Assembly (NCBI RefSeq): GCF_027244095.1
Contig: NC_069669.1
Span: forward strand, 4,428,501 to 4,492,500
DNA: 64,000 nucleotides
From: Hemicordylus capensis
Taxonomy: Eukaryota > Chordata > Lepidosauria > Squamata > Cordylidae
Direction of reading: 5' to 3'
Under the pieces are notes generated by a model. That model was not told the DNA's origin. It was given only the letters and a program-made list of their open reading frames with translations, and made no database searches. The translations under genes were made by a program, and so were the position numbers. The first letter of the stretch is position 1, and each line of letters opens with the position of its first letter. Positions 11,251-23,539 of the stretch are shown here, piece by piece.

Positions 11251-11517
11251 AGGTTGAAGAGGCACTATGGGAGGGAGTTCACAAACTAGTCAAGAGAGGT
11301 TGTTTTAACATAAATGTTTTCCCCTAACATAAACGCTTTAATTTGCTTTTGGGGAAGAATCCACACTCTGGCATTGCCAGATGGTTGCATTCCAGTGCTT
11401 GCTGTGTTGTTGTCCCCTGATATTTCAGACCTGATTTACGGGAGATTTATTTCGTTTGCAAACGAACACAGTTGTAGCCCCCATCTATCCATGCATAACC
11501 AAGCAAAAGTGTTAGAA

Positions 11518-11600
11518 AAAAAGGACATAAGAACAGCCCTGCTAGCTCAGGCCCAAGGCCTATCTGGTCCAGCATCCTGTTTCATACAGTGGCCTACCAG
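11518..11600 (+). mobile_element. CR1-like fragment
   Basis: Carries GAACAGCCCTGCTAGCTCAG and AGCATCCTGTTTCATACAG, the same block as at 22450 and 50870 (plus) and 16150 (minus). Confidence 0.6.
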
Positions 11601-13106
11601 ATATTCCTAGGACAACTCCTTGAATTAAAAGCTTCCTGCTTGCCGGCTTTGCTCCATTTATTGATGGACGTCGTGCATTTTTGTGTTCCACCCTTCAGCA
11701 CATCAGTGCTTCCAGGTCAGTTCTCAAAATTAAGAGTAAAAGCAAAGTAAAACAGGAGAAACAGAGCAAGCAGATAAAAACCAGTCCAAGAGCATGAAAG
11801 AAAAGTGCTCCCAATGCCTGGCTGCAGTTAGCAGTCTAGTTGTGGCTATAATTTGGAACTACCTGTATCTTCCAGACAGTATTTGAAGGCAGTCCTACAC
11901 TTAACACATCGCAGTAGATTAATCTGGAGGTCTAAACTTCTATTGCTTCCTTCCTGTTCAGTGCAGCTGAGGAATTTAATGGTGAATTGTTCCAGAATTG
12001 CCCCTTAATTAGTTCACTTCTGTTCCCTGTGGCATGGAGGTGGAAAAAATCTAATTACTGTGCCCTTTGGTTCTTTATTTTACAGCAACGCGGCACTATT
12101 TCACTATGAATGAATGAAAGAAAGAAAAATATGAATGAAAGGAAACCAGTAATTAAATCCCACCACATGGAGAATGGAAGCTGACTAAGTGTCAATGTAT
12201 AACTAATTCCCATCTGTGCTAAGCAGGAAGCAATCAAAGGAGCAGCAGAGCCTACAGAGGAGGAAGCATTGCTCTGTGGAACTGTCTTGTGAGTAAGTAT
12301 TGGAAGGATCTTGGGCCAGGGACAGGCTTTGTTGGGTAATATAGCTTCATATGAAGTGCTGTGTGAACCATGGCTATAGGTCTGCTTCCAGCTAATGGCA
12401 GAACGGCAGCAATAAAAGGTCCTGCTCTGGTTTTGTCCCCCACCTTGGCAGGTGACTTGTATTTCAGGTGGCTGGAACTTGAGTCTCCCAATACCAGCAA
12501 TTGTCCCAACCAATGACCAAGCCGTGCCAAAGGGCCACTTCCTCTGTTTGCAACAGCCAACAGCATGGCTTTAACAGTATGCTAAAGTGAATTGAATGTA
12601 AAAGTAAATTGTTTCTGGGCTTGGTGCTTTGACGAGATGAGAGGCAGAATGTGTGCATTGAACTGCAGAGCCTGGGAAATTGAAAGTCGAGAAGGAGAAG
12701 GTGTGAGTCCACCCATCTGCTCTCTCCTCTCCCTTCCATTCCCAAAGTTTCTCTTTCCCAGCTGCAGCTTTCAGGCAAAGAGATTACCCAAGGGCTTCAG
12801 GGAGTCCAGCTGGCACTCACTGTTTTATCCAGCATCTCAATGTCTGAAAGAGACTGAGCTGTTCATTCACAGGGGACAACAGATGTTTTCTTAATTGCAG
12901 CATTTAAAATACATTAAAAAAAATTGTTCCCTTTTTATGGGGATGCTTGTTGTCGGTGATATGCATACAGCAGAGGAGAAGAATGCATATTTTGAAGAGA
13001 TGGCACCCTTTCCGGTGCTGGCAAAGCACCTGGAAAATCTAAATTCTAATGCTGGTGGCAGAATCGGATGGATTGTGTTTGCAATAGAGCAGGATTGTTC
13101 TCAGGT

Positions 13107-13141
<35 letters not shown>

Positions 13142-13490
13142 GAGATACATACACAAGCTGTCTGCTTCCTTCCACAGTGACTTTAGTCACTCCATTGCTT
13201 TCAAATACGTAATTATTTCACTGAGAAATCCCAAGGATGTGATATTTTCAGAGTCTGTTCCTTTAGGATTTTAAAAAAAAAAAAAGACTGGAAGGAAGTC
13301 TGGTGTCTTGGAATAGCTGTTTGTTTGCAAATCTGCAAGCTGACTCCTGAAACAGATAGCACAATTGCTACTTCTACACTATGTACCAATGCTACTATTC
13401 TGCAGCTCCATCCTGGTTGTAGCTAATTCCATCTGAACGCTCGCTAAGTCCAATGGAACACACATTACTTGTCTCTCTCTCCCAAATTCA
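11601..13490. other. Intergenic DNA without recognised genes
   Basis: Apart from the CT/CA repeat near 13110 I found no exon, RNA gene or known repeat. Overlapping frames near 12050-12780 on the minus strand show no recognisable domain. Confidence 0.45.
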
Positions 13491-13539
13491 GTCTGTCTCT
13501 CCTATCAACCCTCCATTTCAAAGCCCCCAAGATATCTAA

Positions 13540-14165
13540 ATCAAATAATGGTATCTAGATTTAAAGGAGCTTTTATTCTAATGTGTTTTAATGCGCTTCC
13601 TACAGCAATATTAGAAGGAAAATTCAAGGAAATTCCACATGCAGCCTGGCTCTGCTCTTGTGGTGCAGGAGCCATTGAAACAACAGCTCATGTCCTCCTG
13701 TACTGCCTTTTTATTTTTAATAAGGATATCTGTTCCCATTTTATCCCCCCCCTTTTTTTAAATGTTAAATTTCAAGGCCATTCAGATTTATTTTACCTTC
13801 AATATTTAATGTACGGCCAGAATGATTTAATTTATTTAAATGTTACAAAATTCTGTTTTATAGTTTGTAAGATTTGCCAAGAGTTGGTTAAAGTACCCCT
13901 GCTAACTGAGCAAGAGGCACTTTTTCAAAGTGGTGATTCTCTTTATTTAGCAGGGGGAGAGCAACTGGCCCTATCCATCCCCAGCACAGCATCCCTCCAG
14001 TGGCTGTTGCTGGTGTTTATCTTATGTTTCTTTTTTAGATTGTGAGCCTTTTAGGGACAGGGAGCCATTTTATATCCTATCTATCTATCTATCTTTCTAT
14101 CTATCTATGTTAACTGCTTTGGGGACTTTTGTTGAAAAGCGGTATATAAATATTTGTTGTATTCG
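13540..14165 (+). mobile_element. Non-LTR retrotransposon 3' end (tail family A)
   Basis: A 165-codon frame contains ALPTAILEGKFKEIP followed by a CSCGAG...HVLLYC motif, typical of the C-terminal end of several LINE clades. Then come GATTGTGAGCCTTTTAGGGA and GAAAAGCGGTATATAAATAT. The clade is unsure (not the L2-type C terminus seen at 10 kb). A (CTAT)n run sits at 14078-14108. Four further tails of this family occur on the minus strand. Confidence 0.7.
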
Positions 14166-14404
14166 TATTTGTAAAGTACATTAGCTCTATGGTCAATCGT
14201 TTACTTTTTTGCTGTCTTACTGTTCTATTTTGCTTTATCAATTGTTGTTATGAAATGAATTTAAAACTGTCTCTTCCTTCCCCCTTCCTCTTCTCCCCCA
14301 AACTCTGATGGCAGTGGCACCCCAAAGGCTGGAGAGAGATATCCAGCCATTAAGGGTGACTGGGCTATAGCTGGACTGCCCCCAACCAAGAACCTGATCG
14401 CTTA

Positions 14405-14519
14405 GAGCAGTGATTCCCAACCTGGGTTCCTCCAGATGTTGCTACAATAAATTGTAGCTAGGAATGATGGGAGTTTTAGTTCAGCAACATTTGCAGGACC
14501 ACAAGTTGGGAACCACTGG
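14405..14519. mobile_element. hAT-type MITE
   Basis: CAGTGATTCCCAACCTGGG at the left and its near complement GTTGGGAACCACTGG at the right, about 115 bp. Charlie-like ends. Confidence 0.7.
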
Positions 14520-15350
14520 CGTAGAGCTTAACCCTTGCTGAGGCCTGGCATTCTGTGGTGGACCAACTCAACAGCAACCCCATTAAACTTCCAAGCAGCA
14601 AGATCCCCCCCCCCCAAAAAAACCACCCAATTAATTTGAAAGAAAGGGTGTTACTGAAGCTCTGGCTGCCAGCACGAAGGAAGACAGATGCAAGTCCGGA
14701 GACTGCATCAGTGCATGACTGGTGACAAGTGTGCTTAACATATAGGCTGAGGCTTTCCATTGCTGCAAGCAAGCAGAACCCAGCAGGTACTAGATGAGGG
14801 TGAATTATTGCCTGAGAGAGGATTGACTACTTGCTGATGGGTACTGATGGAGAGATACGGCAGCCAGTGTGCTGCTGCTACTTCTGTCCGCCCCGCTCCC
14901 TCTCATAACTAGCTATTTAAAAAATAGCATCACTACGCACAGGAACCAGAGGCTCAGTTCTTGTAAATGACCTCAGTCATAACAGGATGACGAAGACCAC
15001 AGGTTGTAACAATCAAAGGAAACTCAGTTTCTCACTCGGTAGCTCTTGTGAGGTGAAACAGCAACGGTTTGGGTTTGACCGAGGTGGGCAATGGATGGAC
15101 TGTTGAACTCCTTTTTCTTTTTTAAATATCCTGGCCTTCTCCAAAACTAGGGTTGATACTCATTTCTTCCCCTCTCCCCCCGCAGAGAGGAGTCTGTGCA
15201 GGCATTCAACAGTTCATCTTTTTGCCATCTTTGCCCGGCACCTCCCTGCCAGGAAAAGCTTTATCTGTTGAATTCCTACTCAACAGGGGGGGAAAGGTAG
15301 CAGCCATACCAAAGCTGTTCTTCACACTTATGCTAAATACAGCAAAGGAT
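14520..15350. other. Intergenic DNA, nothing recognised
   Basis: I saw no gene signal or known repeat apart from short homopolymers. Confidence 0.45.
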
Positions 15351-15359
15351 TCCACGGCT

Positions 15360-15860
15360 GCCTGAGGGCCCAAGCTCCAGGTTTCCCCCGTTCGGTTTGA
15401 GTCTGAACTGGAATCGAACCAAACCAGGAAAGTTTGGTTTGGCACCACAAACAAGGGGCCCAGCTTGGCTCAAATTCGAGCCAGCTCTGGTCCAGTTTAG
15501 GGGTGCCAGCAACATGTTTTTTTGTTTTTTAAAATGGTAGACTTAGTTCTTCCAAGGCCTTCAGGGGGTTCTGTTGGCGGCCATGCAGGGACTCCGGTGG
15601 TTCCTCCTCCCACCGATGGTCTCCCTCAGGCCATTTTGGGGGGCATTTTGGCCCTTTCTGAGGTGGCGGTGGCCATTTTAGAGGCCACTGCACTTGCGCT
15701 CTGGCCATTTGTGTGGCCTGGGTAATGACATGGCCATACATATGGCCAGGGTGCATCCTCATTGGCCTCCAAAATGCCTGCTGCCACTGCAGAAAGGCCC
15801 AGAATGGCCCAGAAATGGTCCAAAACAACATGGAGGAGACCAGTGGGGGAAGGGGGAACC
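15360..15860. repeat. Unclassified repeat with GC-rich ATGGCC words
   Basis: A block of GGTTTGGTTC-type words is followed by many GGCCATTTT/AAATGGCC words. A comparable arrangement occurs at about 7450-7930. Probably an old non-autonomous DNA element. Ends not resolved. Confidence 0.35.
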
Positions 15861-15868
15861 ACCAAAGA

Positions 15869-15907
15869 CACACACACACACACACACACATACACACACA
15901 CACACAC
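15869..15907. repeat. (CA)n microsatellite
   Basis: About 19 units with one TA interruption. Confidence 0.95.
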
Positions 15908-15944
15908 TATGTGGTGATGGCCACCAATTTGGATGGCTTTAAGT

Positions 15945-16190
15945 GGGCCTTAGGCCAATGCATGGAAGACACTATCAATGGCTACTAGTCTGAGGGCTAT
16001 AGGCCACCTCCAGCCTCAGATTCAAGATGCCTTAAATACCAGTTGTAGGGGAGCAACCGCAGGAGAAAGGGCAGGCCTTCATCTCTGTGGGCTTCTCAGG
16101 GGCATCTGGTGGGCCGCTGTGGCCACTGTGGTGGAACAAGATGCTGGACTAGATAGGCCTTGGGCCTGATCCAGCAGTGCTGTTCCTAAC
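15945..16190 (-). mobile_element. CR1-like LINE tail
   Basis: The minus strand reads GGAACAGCACTGCTGGATCA, AGCATCTTGTTCCACCACAG, and then the GAGGCTGGAGGTGGCCTATA block. One of the better preserved copies of this tail here. Confidence 0.65.
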
Positions 16191-16199
16191 AGGAGAAAA

Positions 16200-17590
16200 A
16201 GTGAATATTTGCACAGTGAATTGCAAGAGAAACGTCCACTTCTCCAAAACCCCTGGTTTTGACCACCGAATAAGAAGTGGAACATATTCTGTATGCTGCA
16301 GGTAGCCAGTAAGGCAGATTTATCCTTCACTTGCTAACTCGAGAGCTCCATGAAGGCCAGACAATCCATTAGAGGGCTCATTAAGATTAGTGGTGGCCCC
16401 TCCCTTGCTTTCGCTCTCGAACTTCTGACAAGTTCTGATGTAGCTGGCCCTGTAACCCAAAGGGCTGTTGCTGCCCGGGCTGAGAAACTGCATCCCTATT
16501 GGTGTTGAGTGCTCCATCTGGCAATTGAGCTAATTTGTGGGGGTTGGCCTGGAGTGGAGGAGGAAAAGGGCATTTCTATTAAGTGTACTCCCAAGGAAGG
16601 AAGTGGCTTCTTTATCACAGAGATAAGAATTTGTGCATTTCTGCCTTCCTTGGCACCCAAAGTTATGAAGTTCTTGTGCAGCAAGAAGGCGCTGAATAAG
16701 GTCTGCTTTCTTGGCTGCAATACAAAAAAACAGGGAGAGAGAAATGCCCGGTCCATCTAGCTCGAGATTGTCTGCCCTTAGGGACAAAATCCACGGAGGA
16801 CAGGTCTACCAATGGCTGCATGTTTTGAGCAATGTGAATTATTTCAGTTGCCTCTGAAGAAGAACATCTCATGCTCACAACATGTCAGGCAACTGAATAA
16901 ATGAATTTATGCAAACTCATCCGCATGTTTGGAAATCCACCAAGCCCCCCCCCCACGCAATTCAGTTTTGATTTGTTGGTGCTGTGTCATTTTTCTCCTC
17001 CTGCCCCTTTCTCATTCCTACATTGGGAAAGCAAGGCCCCTCCACCAGCCTGGCCCGGACCAACGGCGAAGGAGTGTGGGAAATGTCGAAAGTGGGACTG
17101 AAAAGCTGGAGATCCAAACCAGCCTTTCCCATCCACTCCATCCCCATCTCCAGCTTCTAGGATCACTAAGGCCCTATTCACACATGACGCTCAACACAAG
17201 TACAGTCTCTGTACACAGGTACAGATCTGCACGCAGGTACCGTTGTTCGTATATTATGCTTAATCCACATTCATCAGGACTCTTCCTATCTGTATCCTGA
17301 ATTTGAAGGGGCTTGGATCCAGGTTCACTTCGAGCCTGGCACATGCGCACTCATTCACACCAAAGCATGCGCATGTGCACAGACACCTGTATGCACAGAC
17401 AACGTAAAGTCTGAACAGGACTTGAATATGGATGTCAGCCTTAAAAAAGCTGCCAAAGAGATTGCAGGGGTTCTTGTGATCAAATAAAAGCCGTTTTAAT
17501 TGACTTGAACAGTCAGAATGCCATTCAAGGGCCGTGGCATCAGAATAAGGCTCTTAAACAGGTCATTTGAACAGGCTGTAATTAGCTTAG
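16200..17590. other. Intergenic DNA, no gene recognised
   Basis: The part at 17170-17420 has repeat-like words (CACACATGACGC, GCGCATGTGCAC) of unknown family. No exon was recognised. Confidence 0.4.
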
Positions 17591-17596
17591 ATTAGA

Positions 17597-17673
17597 CGCT
17601 TCTCAAACACGGGTCCCCAGCTGTTGTTGGACTACAACTCCCATCATCACCCGGCTGGTGATGATGGGAGCTG
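17597..17673. mobile_element. Short hAT-type MITE remnant
   Basis: The centre has ACTACAACTCCCATCATCAC facing GTGATGATGGGAGCTGTA, a near-perfect hairpin. The right end is replaced by a (GTAA)n run at 17674-17690. Confidence 0.6.
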
Positions 17674-18079
17674 TAAGTAAGTAAGTAAGTGTATTACTAC
17701 AGTCCGGGACCAGAAAACAGCAACAGACCCAACAACCAACCAAATACAGAGGTATAAGGACTGTTACTGTCAAATTACATTAATCATTAATTTGTTACAC
17801 AATCAGATTAAAAAAAAACAACCCAGCATGTTTCTTAGGAATGTAAGTGATGAATCTGACCATCTGTTTCCTAATAGAGCAGGTTCTGGAGCAAAATTGT
17901 GCAACATGAAAGGTGATGTCAGTATTAGAATCTGAGAGAAGGGAGGATGGGAGTTGTTGCTTAAATGGTTTTATAATAGGATTGGAGACATCCGTGTAAG
18001 ATAGATTGGTCAGCAACTAAATGCAGCCCCCACATTCAGAGGCCATATATCTCTGAGTATGAACAAGAGGAGGCCATCA

Positions 18080-18200
18080 CCTGCTTGCCCGGCCTGTGGA
18101 CTTCCATGAGGCATCTGGTGGGCCACTGTGGGGAAGCAGAACGCTGGACCAGGTGGACCCCCTTTGGTCTGATCCAGCAGGGCTCTTCAGATGTTCTTAA
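18080..18200 (-). mobile_element. CR1-like LINE tail
   Basis: The minus strand reads CCTGCTGGATCAGACCAAA and GGGCCCACCAGATGCCTCAT-like words. Short and decayed. Confidence 0.5.
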
Positions 18201-18959
18201 ATCTTGCCGGGGCCTAGCCTAGGAAGCTATCCACAACCATCTGGGTGGAGGCCTCAGCACTGCCTTCAGGCGCAAGGGGGCATAGCACTATCCCTTGCCA
18301 TTGGCAGGCAGGATGGCACCTCTGGATGGGCCAATCTGGCATCCCTCTGAGGAGCCTGGCCTTCAGAGCTTCTGCCTGCTTCAGGACTGGACTCCAACAA
18401 TGGACAGGAGCAGCCCTGGCTTGGAAAACACCCATCTCAAGACTGGATTCAGATGGCTCAGGTCGCTGTGAGGGCAGATGAGTCAAAGCATGGATGGACC
18501 TCTGGGTAGCTGAGGTGTCTGTTTACTGAGCTCTCATCTGGATGCGTCTGAACATTTTGCAGAGGAGCAGGATGGAAGCCGCACACACCCCCGGCCTTGT
18601 CCTGGAGGTCACTTTGAGCTCAATTCCACCAGTCATTTTGCCTTTTCTAATTAGCTATGCAGGGGAAATGGTTGTTGGGTGTAAACACTGGCCATGATCC
18701 CATTTATTTCCGTGCGGCTTTTGTGGAGAACTGCCCTGTGAACAGAGTGTGTCTGTGTGTGCGTGCATGCAATTTGCATTTCCTTTCTCAAGAAAGCACA
18801 AAGTCCCTCTTCACTTACATGGAAAAGGCGTATACATGAGGATAACATTTCCAGAGGGGATGATTCTATTCCCTTGTGAAAGTGTTCCTATGAGCTGGCC
18901 CGGTAGCCCCTCAGATTCTGCTGCCCCTGGCAGCCACCTGGGTCACCTGTGGGCTTGGA

Positions 18960-19110
18960 TGCCAGGAAACTCCTGTATCGGGCAGCAGCGATCTAGGAAG
19001 GTGCTGAAAGGCATCATCTCATACTGAGATGGCAATGGTTAACCCTTCCTGTATTCTACCAAAGAAAACCACAGGGCCCTGTGGGCGCCAGGCATCAACA
19101 CCGACTCGAC
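18960..19110 (+). mobile_element. BovB-tailed SINE 3' half
   Basis: Shares GGGCAGCAGCGAT, GTGCTGAAAGGCATCATCTC and ACCAAAGAAAACCACAGGGC with the copies near 1400 and 52100, and ends at CACCGACTCGAC. The tRNA-like head is not clear. Confidence 0.65.
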
Positions 19111-19846
19111 TAGTCGACAATATCTGGGAATAAGGCACAACCTCGGTTGCCTTAGCAACGCTGACAACTCTGGTTCATCAGAGTCAAAGTTGGATCTTGC
19201 GTTGGATCCCTCTCTCAGCATGGCCCGCCCTCCTAGCAATGTTGACGCCTAGCAAAGGCACAGAAACTTGAGTGGGATGTGTTGAGTAGAGCTCCAGGAC
19301 TGACTAGTTGGAGAACGGGATGCTTCCCTCCAGGTGCTGAGATTACACATCTCCCGTTCTGATGCGCTCCTTTCCCAGAGTCCTTGCCAGCCGAATTCCA
19401 CATGGGTTAGAAGATGCACTGATGACTCTCAAGGAGTGCTGCACGGTTCTCTCTTGCGGAAGGGAGGATTCCTTCCCTGACGGATTCTCCTCTTAGAATG
19501 GGGGTCTGCTCAGCGGCTATTGCCTTCTCTTTGAAAGAGAGTGGTGGGGCATCCCATTCAGTCTTCGCCGGGCACATGGCCCCACACTTTGCTCACGCCG
19601 AGCGACCAGCGGTGGGTCTTGCCAAACGCAGGCGAGTGAAGAGTCCACCACGGGGACCACGATCCCGTTGTCTCCGGCTGTATGGTCTTCCCATGAACAG
19701 ACATAGAGGGGTGATATCTGGGCAGCTACCCCCGAATCGGGCTGCCTGGCCTCATCCCTGGTATCGGCCACGCCCCCTGCGTGTGACATCAGACCACAGG
19801 GGCGTGGCTACTGCCCTGGAGAGGGTCTGCTCAGACCTTCTCCCAT

Positions 19847-19943
19847 CCTCCCCAGCTAGTGTTTCATTGAAATGCTGACTGTCTGGGCTCCCTCCCCGGC
19901 CTCTTGGCCTGCCCGCCTTACAATGAAACACTAGCTGGGGAGG
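19847..19943. repeat. Perfect 23-bp hairpin with 51-nt loop
   Basis: The left arm 19847-19869 starts CCTCCCCAGCTAGTG. The right arm 19921-19943 is its exact reverse complement. The flanks are GC-rich (19500-20060) and contain no gene I recognise. Possibly the core of a foldback element. Confidence 0.9.
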
Positions 19944-20095
19944 AGAGGGCTAGAGGGTGCATGGTGGAGGGCAAGGCAGTGCCTTGGTGGCCCCTCCAGA
20001 CCCTGGCGGCAGAGGGACGGTCACCCCCCGCCCCTTGCTCCATTGTCCCCACACCCCTGCCGGCACCCAGTTTCCCACAGTGGCCCACCACCGCC

Positions 20096-20345
20096 ACCAA
20101 CAAATATTTATATACAGCGTTTCAACAAACGTTTCCAAAGCGGTTGATGTAGAGGAATAACAAACAAACAAGAGGGCTCCCTGTCCGCAAAGGGCTCACC
20201 ATCTAAAAAGAAACATAAGACAGACGCAGCCACAGTCACTGGTAGTACTGTGCGGCTGGGGGCGGATAGGGCCAGTTGCTCTCCCCCTGCTAAATAATAT
20301 CACCACTTTGAAAGGTGCCTCTTTGCTCAGGCAGCTGGGCTCTAA
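20096..20345 (-). mobile_element. LINE tail family A, 3' end only
   Basis: Minus-strand match to the 3' part of the 13540-14165 element: the block CAACTGGCCCTATCC, GGGCTCACCATCTAAAAAG (as read on plus) and the AAATATTTATATAC end. Heavily 5'-truncated, as usual for LINEs. Confidence 0.7.
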
Positions 20346-20349
20346 CAGG

Positions 20350-21940
20350 GGCGAGGTTGTTTCTTCCAAAGAAATGGACGAGAGCGAGAAAGAGCAAGAA
20401 GTCGGACATTACCATGAACACGGGTCTCTTTCAGTCTTCATAACATAATAATAGTCGTGTATTATGGAACGAATTATATGACTAGCCAAAGGCTTTTATT
20501 GACTCTGCTTCTATTGACTCTATCTAGGCACTATATGTAGGCAGCCGTTGCACATAGCAGTCCAGAAGACATGCAGAAATTCTTCGTTTTCCCTTCTCTC
20601 TTTCTTGTTCCCTTTCGGCTGCAAAATCTGCAGAGCTGAGGGCTGCATGCGGGGCTGGTGGCTGCTTGTGCAGAGAAGCGGAAAATGGCTTGGAATTGGC
20701 CCTGGAGACGCAACAAGCCAAAGGACAAATTGGTGAGGAAGGCCTGAAATCTCCGGCTGCAGAGTCAGCAACTATCTTCCTTGTAAAGAAGCGCTACAGA
20801 GATGCAGAATGGACACTTTTCGGGCTACTGTGGAAGTGATCACAGAGGCAGCCTGAGGATGTTGCAAGTTCTTGACAGGTTCTGAAACAAGAAAAGGAGC
20901 AGTTTAATTACTGGTGGAATGCGCCAGTGTGTGTCTCCAAAAACTTCAGAGAGAGAGAGAGAGAGAGATGTGTGTTCCTTGGAATTGTTTGTAGCCTTGA
21001 ACCATAGTAACCTGAGCTGCAGAGGTGTTATTAGTGTTATAACAGTTAACTCCCTGAGGTTGTTCACAAGAGTGGGCAGGGCAGCGGGCAGAGCGCTGGA
21101 TGGATGGGGAAGGCTGGTTAAACTCACCTTCCCCCCACAAATGAGTGCTGCCTGTTGCTGGGAGCATGGCGGGGGGGGGGGATGTGTCCTGGCCTCCGGA
21201 TATCCCACAATGCACGGCATGCACGATGCATTGGGATTTTTCCCCTGGAGACGGGTGCTCTAGGCGCCCATCACTGGGTGCCTAAACACAGCCTCAGCAA
21301 ACCCACAATCCCGGAACCAGAGTTAAGGGCTCACTTGAGCTTTTAATGCTGGCAAAGGGCTGGGTTTAAAAGCGAGGCTAGGTGGCTCCTATATAGCCTC
21401 CTTATATAATAACTTGCGATTGGCAGCTGCTTTGGGGTTGCCGTGGGACAGAGCTGTGCCGCTTCTTTGCCAAAATGAAATTAACCTGGGTGCTTTCCTA
21501 ATAGAAATGTTGCACATGCCGCATATTTGCATATGTCTGTTTTGAATGATCTCGTGTGAATGAGTGAGTGAGTGAGTGAGTGTGTGTGTGTGTGTGGTGC
21601 ATGTGTTTCCCAAGTAATTTCGATTTTTGTTTGGCAGAGGTGGAGAAGTGGAAGAGAGCCGGATGGTCAGAATGGCAGCACTATTCAACGACATTGCACA
21701 AGTGTACAGAAGACTGTACATAAGTACATGCTTTTTTGTGTGAATGAATGATATTTTGTGTGTGAATGAATGATATTTTTAAAATTTGTTGATTTTAAAA
21801 GTGACGCTGGGCACAGGTCACCACCAATGCAGGGTACAGAAAGGAAGTGTACTGCTGTGTGTGTGTGTCGAACATCATGTGTGAATAACTGGATGTGTCC
21901 ACAGGTCTGTACGTCCACCAAAGACAGATTGCCCATGTAC
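20350..21940. other. Intergenic DNA, no gene recognised
   Basis: Contains a (GA)n run at 20947-20968 and a (GTGA)n(GT)n run at 21558-21597. Nothing else identified. Confidence 0.45.
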
Positions 21941-21950
21941 TGAGCATAAT

Positions 21951-22347
21951 ACAGTCATTCCTCACCAATCACGGGTTTCCCACTTGTGGATCTGAGTATC
22001 CGCTAATGCGGAATTGTGATCGGTCTCGCCAACTGCGACTTGAGTATCTGCAGTTTGGCAAGATTTTTTGGAAATGGGGGGGGGGGGCTATTTTGGGGGA
22101 TTTCCGGAAGTCAGTGGGTCATTTCCGGAGGTGATTTGGGGGGGTTGGGGGTGATTTCCAGAGGTCAGGGGGTCATTTCCAGGGATCAGGGGGTGATTTT
22201 TTTCTATATTTTTACGGTATGTTTAGGTCTTTGCATGACCGTGATTCCCCTAACCCCCTGTTTTCAATGCATTCCTATTGCTTGTCAACCGTGATTTGCC
22301 ATCCGCGAGGTTTTCCAGGAACGGAACCCTTGTGGTTGGTGAGGGAT
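21951..22347. mobile_element. Tigger/pogo-like MITE remnant
   Basis: The left end is TACAGTCATTCCTCACCAATC and the right end has GAACCCTTGTGGTTGGTGAG and GGATG, the complement of a similar terminus. The CAGTC(A/G)TNCCTC start after TA is typical of Tigger-type Tc1/mariner elements. Four degenerate 21-bp units occupy 22099-22197. Confidence 0.6.
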
Positions 22348-22449
22348 GGAACAGGTATTGGAACAGGATTGATTTAAAAGCCAGTTTTGTGCTTGCTGGG
22401 TACAAGAACTTCAGGGGAGATTCAAGGAACCCACACACAACAACAACAA

Positions 22450-22530
22450 AGAACGTAAGACGAGCCTTGCTGGATCAGGCCCAAGGCTTATCTAGTCCAG
22501 CATCTTGCGTCCCACCAGATCCCTTCAGAA
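22450..22530 (+). mobile_element. CR1-like fragment
   Basis: Contains TTGCTGGATCAGGCCCAAGG and TCTAGTCCAGCATCTTG. Truncated after about 80 bp. Confidence 0.6.
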
Positions 22531-22762
22531 GCTACATAACCAGGAGATGAAGGCGTGCTTCTGACTGCCCAGAGGCACCCAGGTGAGTGTCTGTTTGCAT
22601 GCCCAGAAGGATGGTGAGTGTCTGCTGGATTTGTCTGGTGGTTGTGGCGAGCTGGAGCGGCTAGAGGCGAAGCTGCATTCCCCCAGTGAGAATCTTTCAT
22701 CTGCCAAGAACGCACCAGCTGGCCTTAGATATAATGCTGCTTCCCAGCCTCAGCTGCTATAT

Positions 22763-23270
22763 GAGGAGAGCTGGTCTTGTGGCAGCAAGCATGACTTGTC
22801 ACCTTAGCTAAGCAGGGTCTGCTCTGGTTGCATCTGAATGGGAGACTACATGTGTGAGAGCACAGGAAGATCTTCCCCTGAGGGGATGGGGAATAGCTCA
22901 GTGGAAGAACACCTACCTGCTTGCATGCAGAAGGTTCCAAGTTCCCTCCCTGGCAGCATCTCCAAGACAGGGCTGGGAGGGACTCCTGGCCATTGGTCCC
23001 TCTACTTTTTTTCATCTCTGTGTGGAGTGAGTTTTGTTCTGTGCAGCAGTATCATGTACATTCAGAGTGGGGCCTTCCTGATTCAACCTGAGCAGGATTG
23101 AAAATTAACTGAGCGGACGTTTTAAAAATGGTGAGCGCACGCATGTGTGCACGCCTTAAGAAGGAACATTGCTCATGCCTGTAACGCGGGAGAAGCTGCC
23201 TCCAGCCTATACAGGCAATACTAGATGGACCAAAGATCTGACTCAGTAGAAGGCAGCTTCCTATGTTCCT
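22763..23270 (+). mobile_element. 5S-headed SINE, interrupted
   Basis: The head (GGAGAGCTGGTCTTGTGGCA, GCTAAGCAGGGTCTGCTC, GAATGGGAGACTACA) and linker are followed by the body to about 22990. Foreign or duplicated DNA comes next, and then the tail AGATGGACCAAAGATCTGAC to TATGTTCC at about 23265. A second tail copy lies at 23315-23370. Confidence 0.75.
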
Positions 23271-23397
23271 AGCCTGTGGAATTTGCAGCTTGTTTCTGTG
23301 ACCCAACCATACTGAGCTAGCTTGTACAGGTCTGACTCTGTAAAAGGCAGCTTCCTATGTTCCTATGTACATGGCCTAGATCCAGCATAACTTCTAA

Positions 23398-23505
23398 CCC
23401 AGAGGTTCTCAACCTTGGGTTCCCAGATGTTGTGGGACTACAACTCCCATCATCCCCAGCCACAATGGCCAAATAATATCTAGGGACCAAGTCTAAGAAC
23501 CATCT
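23398..23505. mobile_element. hAT-type MITE
   Basis: Left end CAGAGGTTCTCAACCTTGGG, inner GGGACTACAACTCCCATCAT, decayed right half. Confidence 0.65.
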
Positions 23506-23539
23506 TCACAGACCTTGCTCTGTGGCCTTTGATTAATTC

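Noticed and set aside
13548-14045. 165-codon frame as a host gene
   Set aside because: The ALPTAILEGKF...HVLLYC pattern and the repeated 3' tail show it is the end of a LINE.
15529-15942. Overlapping frames with Cys-Val or Thr-His runs near 15.7-15.9 kb
   Set aside because: They translate the CA microsatellite and a GC-rich repeat.
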